A program made the position numbers and the translations under genes. DNA of 64,000 bases from NBLH01 sp050296515 (GTDB taxonomy: Bacteria > Bacteroidota > Bacteroidia > Bacteroidales > NBLH01). Of this stretch, positions 8,985 to 17,891 are shown one piece after another (position 1 is the first letter of the stretch; every line of letters begins with the position of its first letter). The notes under the pieces were generated by a model. It searched no databases. It was not told the origin of the DNA and saw only the letters and a list, made by a program, of their open reading frames with translations. The stretch is from contig JBNKRJ010000094.1 of the NCBI GenBank assembly GCA_050296515.1, positions 97,932 to 161,931 of the forward strand, given 5' to 3'.

Positions 8985-9109
8985 TCAATGTCGTTTAGTT
9001 AAGAAGCAATTTGCCCATTTTTACATAAAAACACCCTTCTGCTCCGCCCAGGGTTCAGAGGGATACTGAGCGGAGCAGAAGTCGTGTTTCACTAACTAAA
9101 CGACATTGA
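8985..9109. repeat. 125-bp nested palindromic element
   Basis: Outer arms TCAATGTCGTTTAGTTA (8985-9001) and TAACTAAACGACATTGA (9093-9109) are perfect 17-bp inverted repeats. Inside, TTCTGCTCCGC (9037-9047) pairs perfectly with GCGGAGCAGAA (9070-9080), extended by ACAC/GTGT. The core is much more GC-rich than its surroundings. It looks like a MITE or another exported palindrome. It is the only structure in the 431-bp gap between the GG-leader gene and the OB-fold lipoprotein. Confidence 0.7.
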
Positions 9110-9158
9110 TTGACTAATGACTTATATCTCATTTCAAGGATTTTATTCTAATAAGTCA

Positions 9159-9935
9159 TTACAAAATTAAACCAGAGCCAAAATTAATTATTTGATATTT
9201 TAGACAAAGTTTATTTTGCAGCCTCGCAATGTCGGTATTGGCATCCTCAATAATCACATCATAAAAATAACCATGACCATAGTCTTTATCTAAGGATACT
9301 TTTCCTGAAATAGTTATTACATCCCCTACTTTAAACATTCCTCTTGATGTGATCACCAAATCATATTTGCCATCATACTCAGTACCATCCTGAATATGGA
9401 CCCAATTGACTTTCATGATGTTAGCATTAAATTTAACAACTTCCCCTCGAATTTTCACTTGTTGTCCTTCATACTTTTTCTTATTTGACAGCAATTCAGC
9501 AATGGTAATTCCTCCCTCAACCTGCTCAACATTTACCTCTTCTTTTTTCACGACCAAATTGCTTCCTTGCGAATGGCCTTTTGGCATAGCTGGCTTGTTT
9601 ATATCCTCTGGGTTATTGTATACCTTATTAAGAAACCAAACCAAATCAAAAGTTCTATCTAATTCTTTGCTTTTGAAATTTTGCATTGGTAAACCTTCTT
9701 CAGCATAGTAAAAAATATCGCCTGGTTTTGCTTGCATTTTTGGAACTGCCAGCCATTCTTCGCCCTTATTTCCAGTGACCTTTAAATAAGTATAACTTCC
9801 TGCATCAATAGCTTCCTGAACTAATACTTCTTTCACATTATCCTTATTGGTTTTTTCTTCAGCTTGTTTCTGAGGATCTTCAAAACACGATACTAAAAAT
9901 AAAAAAGCAATAATTGGTAATAGTATATTTTTCAT
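9159..9935 (-). CDS. Lipoprotein with OB-fold (tRNA_anti-like) domain
   Basis: I start this at ATG 9935, giving a type II signal peptide with lipobox FLVSC (Cys17); an upstream in-frame extension lacks any signal. After a linker, residues about 145-235 contain GGITIAELLSNKKKYEGQQVKIRGEVVK and ...VGDVITISGKV..., the strand pattern of small OB-fold domains seen in exported Bacteroidota proteins. The region before it (GEEWLAVPKM, PGDIFYYAEEGLPM) repeats in homologues as a GW-like module. The protein would face the periplasm or outer membrane. No specific function can be assigned. Confidence 0.65.
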   Translation of the reverse strand: MKNILLPIIAFLFLVSCFEDPQKQAEEKTNKDNVKEVLVQEAIDAGSYTYLKVTGNKGEEWLAVPKMQAKPGDIFYYAEEGLPMQNFKSKELDRTFDLVWFLNKVYNNPEDINKPAMPKGHSQGSNLVVKKEEVNVEQVEGGITIAELLSNKKKYEGQQVKIRGEVVKFNANIMKVNWVHIQDGTEYDGKYDLVITSRGMFKVGDVITISGKVSLDKDYGHGYFYDVIIEDANTDIARLQNKLCLKYQIINFGSGLIL

Positions 9936-10084
9936 ATTTGATTGAATTAATTGTTTTATATAGTGAAAGCAATATAACAATAGTAATTGAGAAAATAAAG
10001 TAGTAAAACTCAACTTCTCCAGAATAGATTTAAAGTGCTCACTTAACAAATTTAAAACAAGAAGTTTAACGCCTCTTAATTTAT

Positions 10085-10117
10085 AAAATGAAAAAAGGAG
10101 GCATCTCAACCTCCTTT
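10085..10117 (-). terminator. Rho-independent terminator after htpG
   Basis: On the minus strand AAAGGAGG and CCTCCTTT form an 8-bp stem with an 8-nt loop, followed by TTT and more T-rich sequence, about 25 bp beyond the htpG stop. Confidence 0.8.
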
Positions 10118-10142
10118 ACCCTCTTATTAAGTTTATAAACTT

Positions 10143-12197
10143 TTATTTTTCAATCAGTTCAACACTTCTTTTCACAAAAGTATCAAGTGCTTCACCTTTC
10201 AACATATTATTTGAAAGCAAGGCTAAATCAACCAATTGTTTGATTAACGGATTTTCATTTCCATAAGCTTTCAGCACTTCTTCTTTCTTTTTGTTTTGTT
10301 CCTCTTTTTTCTTGGTCAAATCTTCCATTTGATCTTTTTCTTCCTGAGGAATTTCTTCATCTTTTTTGTCTTTTTTCAAAGTTTCAAGCGCCTGAATATC
10401 AGTCTCTATCTTCGAAATTTCTGTTTCAATTGGAGAAAGTTCATCTTTTACAGCCTCTTCAGTAGATTTCGCAATTTGCTCAACTAACTTATGATTTGAA
10501 TTTACAACCAAGTTGAAACTATCAGGTAGATCTCCGTAAAAACCCATACCACCACCAAGTTGCGACATGTCCTTCATCCTACGCATAAATTCGGACTGTG
10601 TTATCACAACAGGGTTAGCACCTTCGCTCATTGGCTCAAACATTACAATGTAATTTGCACCTGATGGAAGCTGGCTCTGAAAAACTGTTGTTAATTTAGA
10701 TTCCTGACTTGAAGTTAGTTTGGATACAGCACCATCATCCTTTTTAATCAACTTATCAACTACATCTGCATCAACCCTTACAAATTGAGTGTTTTCGAAT
10801 TTAGATTCCAGATGATTAATTAAGTGACTGTCAAGCTGACTGTCTAATACCAATACATCGTATCCTTTATTTTTTGCAGCTTCAACAAACGAATACTGCG
10901 CCTCTTCATCGCTGGTGTATAAACAAATTAATTTCTTGTCTTTATCCGTTTGATTGTCGGCAATTATTTTAGTGTATTCATCCCATGTAAAGTATTTGCC
11001 TTCAGTGTTTTTAAACAAGCTAAATTTAATAGCTTTCTCGTAAAACTTTGGTTCTGATAGCATTCCGTAGGCGACAAACAATTTTAAGTCTTCCCATTTT
11101 TTCTCAAAATCGTCTCTTTCTTTCTTGAAAATTTCGCTTAATCTATCAGCAACTTTTTTAGTAATATGACTCGAAATTTTCTTAACATTAGAATCGCTTT
11201 GCAGGTAGCTTCTTGATACATTTAAAGGAATATCTGGCGAATCAATTACGCCATGTAACAATGTCAAAAACTCAGGAACTATGCCTTCAACAGAATCCGT
11301 AACAAATACCTGATTAGAATAAAGTTGAATTTTGTTTTTCTGAATTTCGAAATTTGACTTAATCTTTGGGAAATAAAGAATACCGGTAAGATTAAAAGGA
11401 TAATCAACGTTTAAGTGAATATTGAACAATGGAGCATCAAAACTCATTGGATACAATTCACGATAAAAGCTTTGGTAATCTTCGTCTTTTAAATCAGCAG
11501 GTTTTTGGGTCCATGCTGGTTCAGTATTGTTAATTAAGTTGAACTCTTCAGTCTCAACTTCTTTTCCATCCTTCCATTCTGTTTTCTTTCCAAAGGCAAT
11601 TGAAACAGGCAAGAATTTGCAATATTTCTTTAGTAGTTCATCAATTTTGTTTTTCTCAAGAAACTCCTTCGATTCTTTATCGATGTGAAGAACAATATCA
11701 GTTCCCCTATCTTCTTTGTCTACCTCTTCTATTGAATATGTAGGGCTTCCATCACATTCCCATTTTACAGCCTTAGCTCCTTTTTTCCACGATTTTGTTC
11801 TGATTTCAACTTTTTCGGAAACCATAAATGAAGAATAGAACCCTAAACCAAAGTGACCAATAATGGCATTGGCTTTATCTTTGTATTTTTCAAGAAATTC
11901 TTCGGCACTCGAAAACGCAATTTGGTTAATGTACTTCTCGATCTCCTCTTCAGTCATCCCAATTCCTTTATCCGAAATTGTCAGGGTTTTCTTCTTTTTA
12001 TCAAGATGTATCTGAATTGTTGTATCACCAACCTCGCCTTCAAACTCTTCTGTAGTTGCAAGTGTTTTTAATTTTTGAGTAGCATCAACTGCATTTGAAA
12101 TAAGTTCACGAAGGAAAATCTCATGATCTGAATACAAAAACTTTTTAATTATCGGAAATATGTTCTCGGTAGTAACATTAATTTGTCCTTTTTGCAT
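10143..12197 (-). CDS. htpG: Molecular chaperone HtpG (Hsp90)
   Basis: The cytosolic ATP-dependent Hsp90 homologue, 684 residues. The GHKL ATP-binding domain shows ELISNAVDATQKL, the ISDKGIGMT loop and GHFGLGFYSSFMV. The middle domain has the conserved SRSYLQSDSNVKKIS and the C-terminal dimerisation region is present. I use ATG 12197 (MQKGQINVTTEN), the normal HtpG N-terminus, rather than an upstream in-frame start that would add 36 unrelated residues and include the promoter region. A charged Glu/Lys insertion near residues 580-620 is longer than in E. coli. The leader carries two palindromes listed separately. Confidence 0.96.
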   Translation of the reverse strand: MQKGQINVTTENIFPIIKKFLYSDHEIFLRELISNAVDATQKLKTLATTEEFEGEVGDTTIQIHLDKKKKTLTISDKGIGMTEEEIEKYINQIAFSSAEEFLEKYKDKANAIIGHFGLGFYSSFMVSEKVEIRTKSWKKGAKAVKWECDGSPTYSIEEVDKEDRGTDIVLHIDKESKEFLEKNKIDELLKKYCKFLPVSIAFGKKTEWKDGKEVETEEFNLINNTEPAWTQKPADLKDEDYQSFYRELYPMSFDAPLFNIHLNVDYPFNLTGILYFPKIKSNFEIQKNKIQLYSNQVFVTDSVEGIVPEFLTLLHGVIDSPDIPLNVSRSYLQSDSNVKKISSHITKKVADRLSEIFKKERDDFEKKWEDLKLFVAYGMLSEPKFYEKAIKFSLFKNTEGKYFTWDEYTKIIADNQTDKDKKLICLYTSDEEAQYSFVEAAKNKGYDVLVLDSQLDSHLINHLESKFENTQFVRVDADVVDKLIKKDDGAVSKLTSSQESKLTTVFQSQLPSGANYIVMFEPMSEGANPVVITQSEFMRRMKDMSQLGGGMGFYGDLPDSFNLVVNSNHKLVEQIAKSTEEAVKDELSPIETEISKIETDIQALETLKKDKKDEEIPQEEKDQMEDLTKKKEEQNKKKEEVLKAYGNENPLIKQLVDLALLSNNMLKGEALDTFVKRSVELIEK

Positions 12198-12229
12198 TTT
12201 ATAATGTATTTTGAGTTTAACATTTATTC

Positions 12230-12255
12230 GGCAAAGCTTTTTCAAAGCTTGTGCC
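12230..12255. promoter_or_regulatory. Imperfect palindrome in htpG leader
   Basis: GGCAAAGCTT and AAAGCTTGTGCC form an inverted repeat with one bulged base around a TTTC centre, 33 bp before the htpG ATG. It could be an operator or a leader-RNA hairpin. On the minus strand it overlaps TTGGCAC-N5-TTGA, one base from a sigma-54 consensus, but I prefer the TAnnTTTG promoter further upstream. Confidence 0.4.
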
Positions 12256-12279
12256 AAGCAAAAAAAACTGACAAATAGG

Positions 12280-12296
12280 CAGGATACTTTATCCTG
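12280..12296. promoter_or_regulatory. Palindrome CAGGATA-CTT-TATCCTG at predicted htpG transcription start
   Basis: A perfect 7-bp inverted repeat with a 3-bp spacer. It begins seven bases downstream of the minus-strand -7 box, so it would sit at the start of the transcript. This position suits a repressor operator or a 5'-end hairpin. Confidence 0.5.
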
Positions 12297-12302
12297 TTTT
12301 GA

Positions 12303-12310
12303 CAAAGTTA
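12303..12310 (-). promoter_or_regulatory. -7 box TAACTTTG for htpG
   Basis: An exact TAnnTTTG match on the minus strand, giving a leader of about 100 nt before the htpG ATG. Confidence 0.5.
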
Positions 12311-12351
12311 CTCTCTCAGACTATTCAAATAACTATTAAGTAACCCCTTCA

Positions 12352-12801
12352 TTAAACCGAAGTTTTTTCAATCAAAGCTTTAATCTTTACACATTCCTCA
12401 TATTTTTCTTCAGCAATGTATTGTTCCAATAATCTGCTTAGCTCATTTTGATTCATTGTCTCCAACTCAATCATAGCATTCTGAACGTGCATTTCATTAT
12501 CAAGTTCTTCATCGTTTGTATCACCATCATCTTCAACAAGTTCAAGGTTGGCATTAAAGAACTTGTTGAAATCCATAAGTTCTCTGAATAAACTCACAAA
12601 CTTTTTATTTTCATTTATAAGGTTCTCAACCTGCTCATGCAATTCAATCATTTTCTCCTTAATTGCAGCAATTGGTTGTTCACTTTTTGAAAGGAAAGAA
12701 ATTGATTTATTACATTCACTAGCCTGAGTTTCATTTTCGCGTGTCAATTTTACAAGAAGTTTCATTAACTCCTCAATGGTCATGTTTTTAAAATGTTCCA
12801 T
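12352..12801 (-). CDS. Conserved coiled-coil protein with UVR-like C-terminal helix pair
   Basis: A 149-residue acidic, mostly helical protein with heptad-rich segments at about 40-80. The last 30 residues, LLEQYIAEEKYEECVKIKAL, resemble the UVR motif (L-x2-x-I-x2-E-x-Y-E-x-C/A) found in UvrB, UvrC and McsA. ATG 12801 is preferred over a GTG three codons upstream. A -7 box lies about 85 bp upstream. Function unknown; the UVR resemblance is only a motif-level match and may be a simple coiled coil. Confidence 0.6.
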   Translation of the reverse strand: MEHFKNMTIEELMKLLVKLTRENETQASECNKSISFLSKSEQPIAAIKEKMIELHEQVENLINENKKFVSLFRELMDFNKFFNANLELVEDDGDTNDEELDNEMHVQNAMIELETMNQNELSRLLEQYIAEEKYEECVKIKALIEKTSV

Positions 12802-12885
12802 AGTGTTCACATTAATTAAGCTATTAACCTAAAAACATCCAAGTGATTAAAATGTTCAGCCAGGGTTGATTTACTTCTATTCTGG

Positions 12886-12893
12886 CAAAAATA
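12886..12893 (-). promoter_or_regulatory. -7 box TATTTTTG upstream of the coiled-coil gene
   Basis: An exact TAnnTTTG match on the minus strand inside the small palindrome GGCAATATTTTTGCC. Confidence 0.4.
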
Positions 12894-13096
12894 TTGCCTT
12901 TTGTTTTAGTAAATTTATTTATTATACAATTTCTTGTCAGATTATTATTTACAGCAAATACCTTCAAAATCTAAAACAAGTATTAATAGAATACTGAACT
13001 ACAGCCTATTAGCCAGATATGCTATTTTTAACAAATCAGCATTTCATGTTGGATAAATTTGACAAAATTGCTTTCTTTGTTGACAAATTAAAACTC

Positions 13097-13456
13097 ATGG
13101 AACTAATTATTCACGAACAAACAAGCGGCAACATTGCCGAACTAAAGTCAACAGAACTAATTTTAAATAATGTTCAAGACTTTCTGGATTTAATGGGAAA
13201 TGCCAATTATCAGGGTGCTGAAAAAATCATCATCGCGAAAAGTAATTTACCTCATGATTTTCTTGATTTAAAAACCAAGGTGGCAGGCGAAATATTACAA
13301 AAGTTTTCGACATACAATCAAAAGCTAGCCATTATTGGTGATTTTTCGGGTTATGATAGCAAAAGCCTGAACGACTTTATTCGAGAAAGCAATAAAGTTG
13401 GAAGAGTTTTGTTTATTCCCGATAGGGACGAAGCTATAAAAAGGTGGAGAAATTAA
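13097..13456 (+). CDS. DUF4180 family protein
   Basis: The 119-residue product from ATG 13097 matches the DUF4180 pattern throughout: NIAELKS, VQDFLDLMGNANYQGA, LPHDFLDLKTKVAGEILQKF, KLAIIGDFS, SKSLNDFIRESNK. An upstream in-frame ATG would add 26 residues with no family resemblance. The family is widespread and uncharacterised; in some relatives it accompanies MarR or TetR regulators. Eight bases separate it from the DUF1294 gene, so the two are likely co-transcribed. Confidence 0.8.
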   Translation: MELIIHEQTSGNIAELKSTELILNNVQDFLDLMGNANYQGAEKIIIAKSNLPHDFLDLKTKVAGEILQKFSTYNQKLAIIGDFSGYDSKSLNDFIRESNKVGRVLFIPDRDEAIKRWRN

Positions 13457-13463
13457 TTAGAAT

Positions 13464-13748
13464 ATGAAGATCGAATCAACCTACTTATTGGCTTACTTAC
13501 TGATAATAAATGCATTGGCAAGTATTGTGTTTTGGTTGGATAAAAGAAAAGCCATAAAACACAAATACCGTACTTCTGAAACAAAACTGCACTTATATGA
13601 GGTACTGGGAGGGGTTTTCTTAATTCTTCCACTCCTCTATTTAATTAGACATAAAAACAGAAAAATCTCTTACTACTTCTGGACCTACGTAATATTTGCA
13701 GGATGGACAGCATTACTATACTATATTTTAACGAGTTTGGTCTTTTAA
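13464..13748 (+). CDS. DUF1294 small membrane protein
   Basis: A 94-residue protein with three to four hydrophobic segments. The signature N-x(8)-DKRKAIKHKYRTSETKLH, followed by a GG turn and the RHKNRKISYYF motif, is that of DUF1294. Function unknown; membrane location is inferred from the sequence. It lies 8 bp after the DUF4180 gene. Confidence 0.8.
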   Translation: MKIESTYLLAYLLIINALASIVFWLDKRKAIKHKYRTSETKLHLYEVLGGVFLILPLLYLIRHKNRKISYYFWTYVIFAGWTALLYYILTSLVF

Positions 13749-13820
13749 TCCTCATTTATATCTAAATACACTCTTCCGTTATTGGTGAAATTTTCGTACA
13801 TTAAGGCATACCCATGAACA

Positions 13821-14900
13821 ATGTACACACTTTCGCTTACAGATAATTACTTCACAAACGAAGAAAAAGGCATCTTTAAGGAGTACTTAAACTTACATGG
13901 CCTGGAGGAAAATGTGTGGGAGGTATTTAATTGCCTTTTTAAAGTTGGCAACAAGAATAATCAACCATTGATTCTTAGAGTTTTTAAAGGTTCAGAACTT
14001 TGTGGTGCTGCCGTTATTCTAAAATGTCGAAAATATGGCAAATCGCTTTTTAAAACCTGGTTATTGTCTGGGATTATGGACCTGCTAAAAATCCCTTTTC
14101 ATCTTTGGGTTAAGTTTGGCTGTTGCATGGATATGATGTCTAACTCAGGTTTTATAAAAAATCCAGATGAAACAGAAGACATCCTTAAAGCCATGGCTGA
14201 TTATCTAAGAAAAAAGAAATTTCTGACCATTGTTAATGATTACTGTTCGAACAAAAACTTATACAAAGCAGCAATTTTACCAGCTCTTCCTCATGCCCTT
14301 GTAGACACTTCCTCCATGGATACGATTGAAGATTACACTGGCCATTTTAAAAATATCAAACGAAAATTAAGGGTTTTTAAATCAAAAGGTGGTGAATACA
14401 AAAGAATTGAAAACCAGTTAAATAAAGAACAAACAGATTCTCTTAGTAACTGTTTTGTTTCAACAGCCAATAAAAGTGTATTTTACCTACCATATCAGGA
14501 TTTATATTTGAAATCTGCAATTGAAACAAGTAAAACTCCTATTAAGGATGTGCATTATTTTATTGCCACAATCAACAATGAATTTATTGGTTATCAGGCT
14601 GCAATAAAATCAGGCAAACAATTGAATGCCTTACATGGGGCATTTGACCGAAGACGTAAAAGTAATTATCATGCATACGACATTTTATTCATAAAAATGA
14701 CTGAATTTGCTATTGAAAATAACCTGAAATTAATTGATTTTGGCGCAGTACTTAATGAGACTAAACACAAAATGATAAATCAGTCCATTGAACTATCTTA
14801 TTTTGTAATGAGTAAATACAAGCTGGTTCAAAAACTATTCTCACTTTTTCTAAAACTGACAAAAGTACAGGGAAAAGATCAGTTGAAATTCAGAGATTAA
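13821..14900 (+). CDS. GNAT-fold acyltransferase (FemAB/CelD-like)
   Basis: A 359-residue protein whose second half resembles the GNAT_6 (BioF2/CelD-like) fold: VHYFIATINNEFIGYQAAIKSGKQLNALHGAF is the usual strand-turn preceding the acyl-CoA site, and YHAYDILFIKMTEFAIENNLKLIDFGAVLNETK the following helix-strand. The N-terminal half is a degenerate repeat of the same fold. Enzymes of this group add acyl groups or amino acids to cell-envelope molecules; the substrate is unknown. It probably forms a unit with the lipoprotein gene 15 bp downstream. Confidence 0.6.
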   Translation: MYTLSLTDNYFTNEEKGIFKEYLNLHGLEENVWEVFNCLFKVGNKNNQPLILRVFKGSELCGAAVILKCRKYGKSLFKTWLLSGIMDLLKIPFHLWVKFGCCMDMMSNSGFIKNPDETEDILKAMADYLRKKKFLTIVNDYCSNKNLYKAAILPALPHALVDTSSMDTIEDYTGHFKNIKRKLRVFKSKGGEYKRIENQLNKEQTDSLSNCFVSTANKSVFYLPYQDLYLKSAIETSKTPIKDVHYFIATINNEFIGYQAAIKSGKQLNALHGAFDRRRKSNYHAYDILFIKMTEFAIENNLKLIDFGAVLNETKHKMINQSIELSYFVMSKYKLVQKLFSLFLKLTKVQGKDQLKFRD

Positions 14901-14915
14901 AGTAATACAAAGAAT

Positions 14916-15395
14916 ATGATTTATTTAAAAACATACATAACAGTACTGGCCCTCTTGTTGCTTGCAGCATGTAATTCTTGCACGAATGCCGATGAGGACA
15001 AAGTACTGAATTCAAAAACAGAAGCCATCCCGCTAGCAGATTCACTAATTCCTGAAAATGTAAAAATAGTTACTGACTTGTTGGATAAAAATGGAATTAA
15101 GATCTTGAAAATAGCCAGTTCTAAATGGAGTTTGTTTGGCAACCAAGGGATATGGCTTAAAACAGACAAAGGCGTTGCTGATATTATTACTTATCCAAAA
15201 AGTATTAATTCGTCTAAACTTCAAATTTCTCCATTAAATTCTGAATCAGAATACTCGTATGAGTTAAAATACAATGACTCTCTTTTACAAACAATCAGCG
15301 GGAATGAAACTTTTTTTGTTATTGGGAAATATCAAATCTACAAAAGCACTGACAAACAATTAATTAAAGAGATCGAGCAGGTAGAATCAAATTAA
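14916..15395 (+). CDS. Hypothetical lipoprotein
   Basis: 159 residues with a type II signal peptide and lipobox LLAAC (Cys19). The remainder is a small mixed alpha/beta domain with no motif I recognise. It follows the GNAT-fold gene by 15 bp. Its stop lies two bases from the IS982 target duplication, so the element inserted immediately downstream without breaking it. Confidence 0.6.
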   Translation: MIYLKTYITVLALLLLAACNSCTNADEDKVLNSKTEAIPLADSLIPENVKIVTDLLDKNGIKILKIASSKWSLFGNQGIWLKTDKGVADIITYPKSINSSKLQISPLNSESEYSYELKYNDSLLQTISGNETFFVIGKYQIYKSTDKQLIKEIEQVESN

Positions 15396-15396
15396 T

Positions 15397-16425
15397 AATG
15401 CGAATTAATAGTTAAAAAATAAGACCAATAAAAGCGGCAGCAATCCTGCCAAATACATGAACAATAAGTCCTTTGGATGAACGGACTTTAGATGCTCTTT
15501 GAATATCTGTTTTTTGAATAAGCCAATTAAACAATGACTCTATTGGCTGCCTAATTTTAGAGACAACCTTTGAAAATAGGTCATTGGAAGCTTTGTCTCT
15601 TTTTCTGATACACTCTGGCACTCCTTTGATTTCTTTTACAGGGGTATACATTATAGAATTTTGTTCTTTAGCCAGTTTTTCGAAAAAGGGGTTGTCGTAA
15701 TATATTTTATCACCCCAGAATGTCCTGTTTTCAATGCCTGACCAATTCTGTTTAAAAACGTTCAGGTCATTTTCAGAGGCGGGGGTTATCACGAAAGATT
15801 CAGGAAAAGGCAAACTCCCGCTTCTCCAATAAGCCAATGCATGGAGCTTTAATCCATGATAATAAAGGTTTTTTGTAGAACAATAGCTTTTATCTGTAAT
15901 TTCAAGGGCAACCTTGGGCGATCTTTTACCAGAACAGGTAATAATTGGCATTGAATCTAAAAGGCTAAAATCCTGGCGGCATTCAACCGGTACCTTGGCA
16001 CATAACAATAATGTGCATAAAGACTTGAATGCTTCACCTAGCCTGTTTAGCCTGTTAACAAATGCCACATACGGTGGCAATTGCGGAAACCAGGAGCGTA
16101 AATGGCGGTCTGCATATTTGTAGATTTGTGAAATTGTAAATCGTTCTTCTTGGTTCATGGCATATAGAAAAATAGTCATAACCTCTTGATCGGTAAATTC
16201 AGGTTCAGAATTGTTTGAGAACCTTTGAGAAACATAAAAAAGCTCACTTTTATATAAGCTACTGATAGTAAGGTAGATATGTATTGATTTAAGTGTTTGG
16301 CTTTTAAGTATTTGTATTAACACACTGATGACCAAGCGTATAATCAAATTTTTATTAAATTAAATTATTGATAATCAGTAATTTATATCGATTTTATATG
16401 ATATATTTAACACTTAATTCGCATT
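15397..16425 (-). mobile_element. Complete IS982-family insertion sequence
   Basis: The element is 1029 bp. Its ends AATGCGAATTAA-TA-GTTAAA and, inverted, AATGCGAATTAA-GT-GTTAAA match at all but two positions. A 6-bp target duplication ATTAAT flanks it at 15391-15396 and 16426-16431. It carries one transposase gene reading inward on the minus strand. Between the two lipid/surface protein genes it separates, it touches neither coding sequence. A partial right end of a related element is found at 26330-26391. Confidence 0.85.
15412..16347 (-). CDS. IS982 family transposase
   Basis: The 311-residue product matches IS982 transposases: SQIYKYADRHLRSWFPQLP near residue 75, the first catalytic Asp in DFSLLDSMPI, the second in FWGDKIYYDN, and the Glu in RQPIESLFNWL followed by the Lys-rich segment. 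All three catalytic acids appear present, so the enzyme may be active. The start is uncertain: a TTG gives the stated length, and no ATG precedes the conserved SELFYVSQRFSNN segment. Confidence 0.88.
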   Translation of the reverse strand: MIIRLVISVLIQILKSQTLKSIHIYLTISSLYKSELFYVSQRFSNNSEPEFTDQEVMTIFLYAMNQEERFTISQIYKYADRHLRSWFPQLPPYVAFVNRLNRLGEAFKSLCTLLLCAKVPVECRQDFSLLDSMPIITCSGKRSPKVALEITDKSYCSTKNLYYHGLKLHALAYWRSGSLPFPESFVITPASENDLNVFKQNWSGIENRTFWGDKIYYDNPFFEKLAKEQNSIMYTPVKEIKGVPECIRKRDKASNDLFSKVVSKIRQPIESLFNWLIQKTDIQRASKVRSSKGLIVHVFGRIAAAFIGLIF

Positions 16426-16431
16426 ATTAAT

Positions 16432-16953
16432 TTAAAAACAAATACCTAGGCTTATTCCTATTGGAATATAAAGTATATCGACAGTGTCCCATTCTGAGAA
16501 TGGAATCGAGCCATAAATTCTGAAATTAAGCTTCTTTGATTTTAGAGGCTGGTACCTGTACCCTAGCATTGGATAAAGCAAGTAATATTGCTTAGTACTT
16601 CCGATAATTGCTGCCCCACCAAATCCAAACTCTAAAAAACTTTTATTCTTGCCAATACTTACAGATATTTGATGTGGAATAGTAAGATATTTATCAGGAT
16701 TACATGAACCAGATCCAAAACAAATTATAAATTCTTCATTGTAACCAACACCAATTTCTGATGCAAAAAAAGTATATGGCTTGGATGAAAATAATCGCTC
16801 GTAATTCAATGCATAAATAGATGCATTTCCTAAAAGGCCAATATTAATATTATTCTTTGGCCTACTAGAATAATCAGTTTCATTTTTCTGTGAATAAGTA
16901 TGTGTACATACAACCATTATTAGAACAAATACTATTGTTTTTCTATGTTTCAT
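16432..16953 (-). CDS. Exported beta-barrel-like protein
   Basis: 173 residues with a type I signal peptide (MKHRKTIVFVLIMVVCTHTYSQ) and alternating hydrophobic strands with Gly/aromatic residues, ending with a terminal aromatic (GICF). This pattern suggests a small outer-membrane beta barrel, like OmpW- or porin-type eight-stranded proteins. No catalytic motif. The IS982 target duplication abuts its stop codon. The 302-bp gap upstream is AT-rich and shows nothing I can name. Confidence 0.5.
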   Translation of the reverse strand: MKHRKTIVFVLIMVVCTHTYSQKNETDYSSRPKNNINIGLLGNASIYALNYERLFSSKPYTFFASEIGVGYNEEFIICFGSGSCNPDKYLTIPHQISVSIGKNKSFLEFGFGGAAIIGSTKQYYLLYPMLGYRYQPLKSKKLNFRIYGSIPFSEWDTVDILYIPIGISLGICF

Positions 16954-17255
16954 ACTATTAAACTCACTAATGGAATATTTTTGTCCAGATAAAACATAGG
17001 CACTACCAGAGTACCTTTTGACGTATCACATAAATTTTAAATCCTAATACTATATCTCCCCTGTTTATAAAAAATAGATAGCATTCGGCTCATTTAAAGT
17101 AAGTTACAAAATTTTCATTCATCATGCATAAGGATTTATCATTTATTCAATATTATCTTGAACAAATCATATTTCGCAGTATGAGCAAAAGATAATTTTA
17201 AAGATTAGATAAAATCTTGATAATAAAATAGATAGAAGGCCTTTAATTACCTTTA

Positions 17256-17816
17256 TTACTTTTTACAGGTTATAAAATCAATGTAAAAATAATCATACAA
17301 GGTTGGATCAACAGCAAACGTCGCCCCTGTTTTCTTGTTCTTGATTATCACAAAGTCATGGTCTTTAAAAAATGGCGAATTAAAATACTTGTGAATGTCT
17401 ACTCCAAGCAAATAAAGTTTTCCAATATGTGGTTGTGCGATCCAGATTTCATCAAAATCGTATTTTCTCAAGAGGTGGTTACAGCTGGTTGCAAAAAAAG
17501 CAGCATAACCAACACAGTGTGCAGTTTTAGTAAATATAAGTTTGTTTGGATCATTTTCGTTTTTTGATGCAGTAAAGTTTAGCTGCTTAGAAGTTATTGA
17601 AAGTGAAAGCTTTATTATCTCTTTTACACTAAGCTCCTTTTTATCTTCTGAATTTAATTCAATGTATGCAACTAATTTTTCGTTTGGTATCGGATAGTCT
17701 TGTCTTGGCTCTATAGTTTTATAAGTAATTAGTTGTCTGTAAATACACCCCCGAAAAAGTGTTCCAACTACAAATAAAATTAAGAAAATCAGCAGTGTTC
17801 GTTTAATAAATTTCAT
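17256..17816 (-). CDS. Membrane-anchored transglutaminase-like protein, putative
   Basis: 186 residues with an N-terminal membrane anchor or signal (residues 5-24). Cys in TAHCVGYAAFF, His in KDHDFVIIKN and Asp in FAVDPTL occur in the order and context of the transglutaminase-like Cys-His-Asp triad. The segment between is short, so this would be a compact papain-like fold. No family name is recalled. The triad is an inference from spacing and context. It lies 75 bp from a GNAT gene on the same strand. Confidence 0.45.
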   Translation of the reverse strand: MKFIKRTLLIFLILFVVGTLFRGCIYRQLITYKTIEPRQDYPIPNEKLVAYIELNSEDKKELSVKEIIKLSLSITSKQLNFTASKNENDPNKLIFTKTAHCVGYAAFFATSCNHLLRKYDFDEIWIAQPHIGKLYLLGVDIHKYFNSPFFKDHDFVIIKNKKTGATFAVDPTLYDYFYIDFITCKK

Positions 17817-17891
17817 GTTCCTTTTATTTCAGGAATCTTGTTTTAAATTGAATTCCTTTATGTCATACCTATGCTCGGCATTAGTAGCCTG

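Noticed and set aside
12242..12257. Sigma-54-like TTGGCAC-N5-TTGA before htpG
   Set aside because: The -12 element has one mismatch and it overlaps a palindrome; the TAnnTTTG box upstream is a better promoter.
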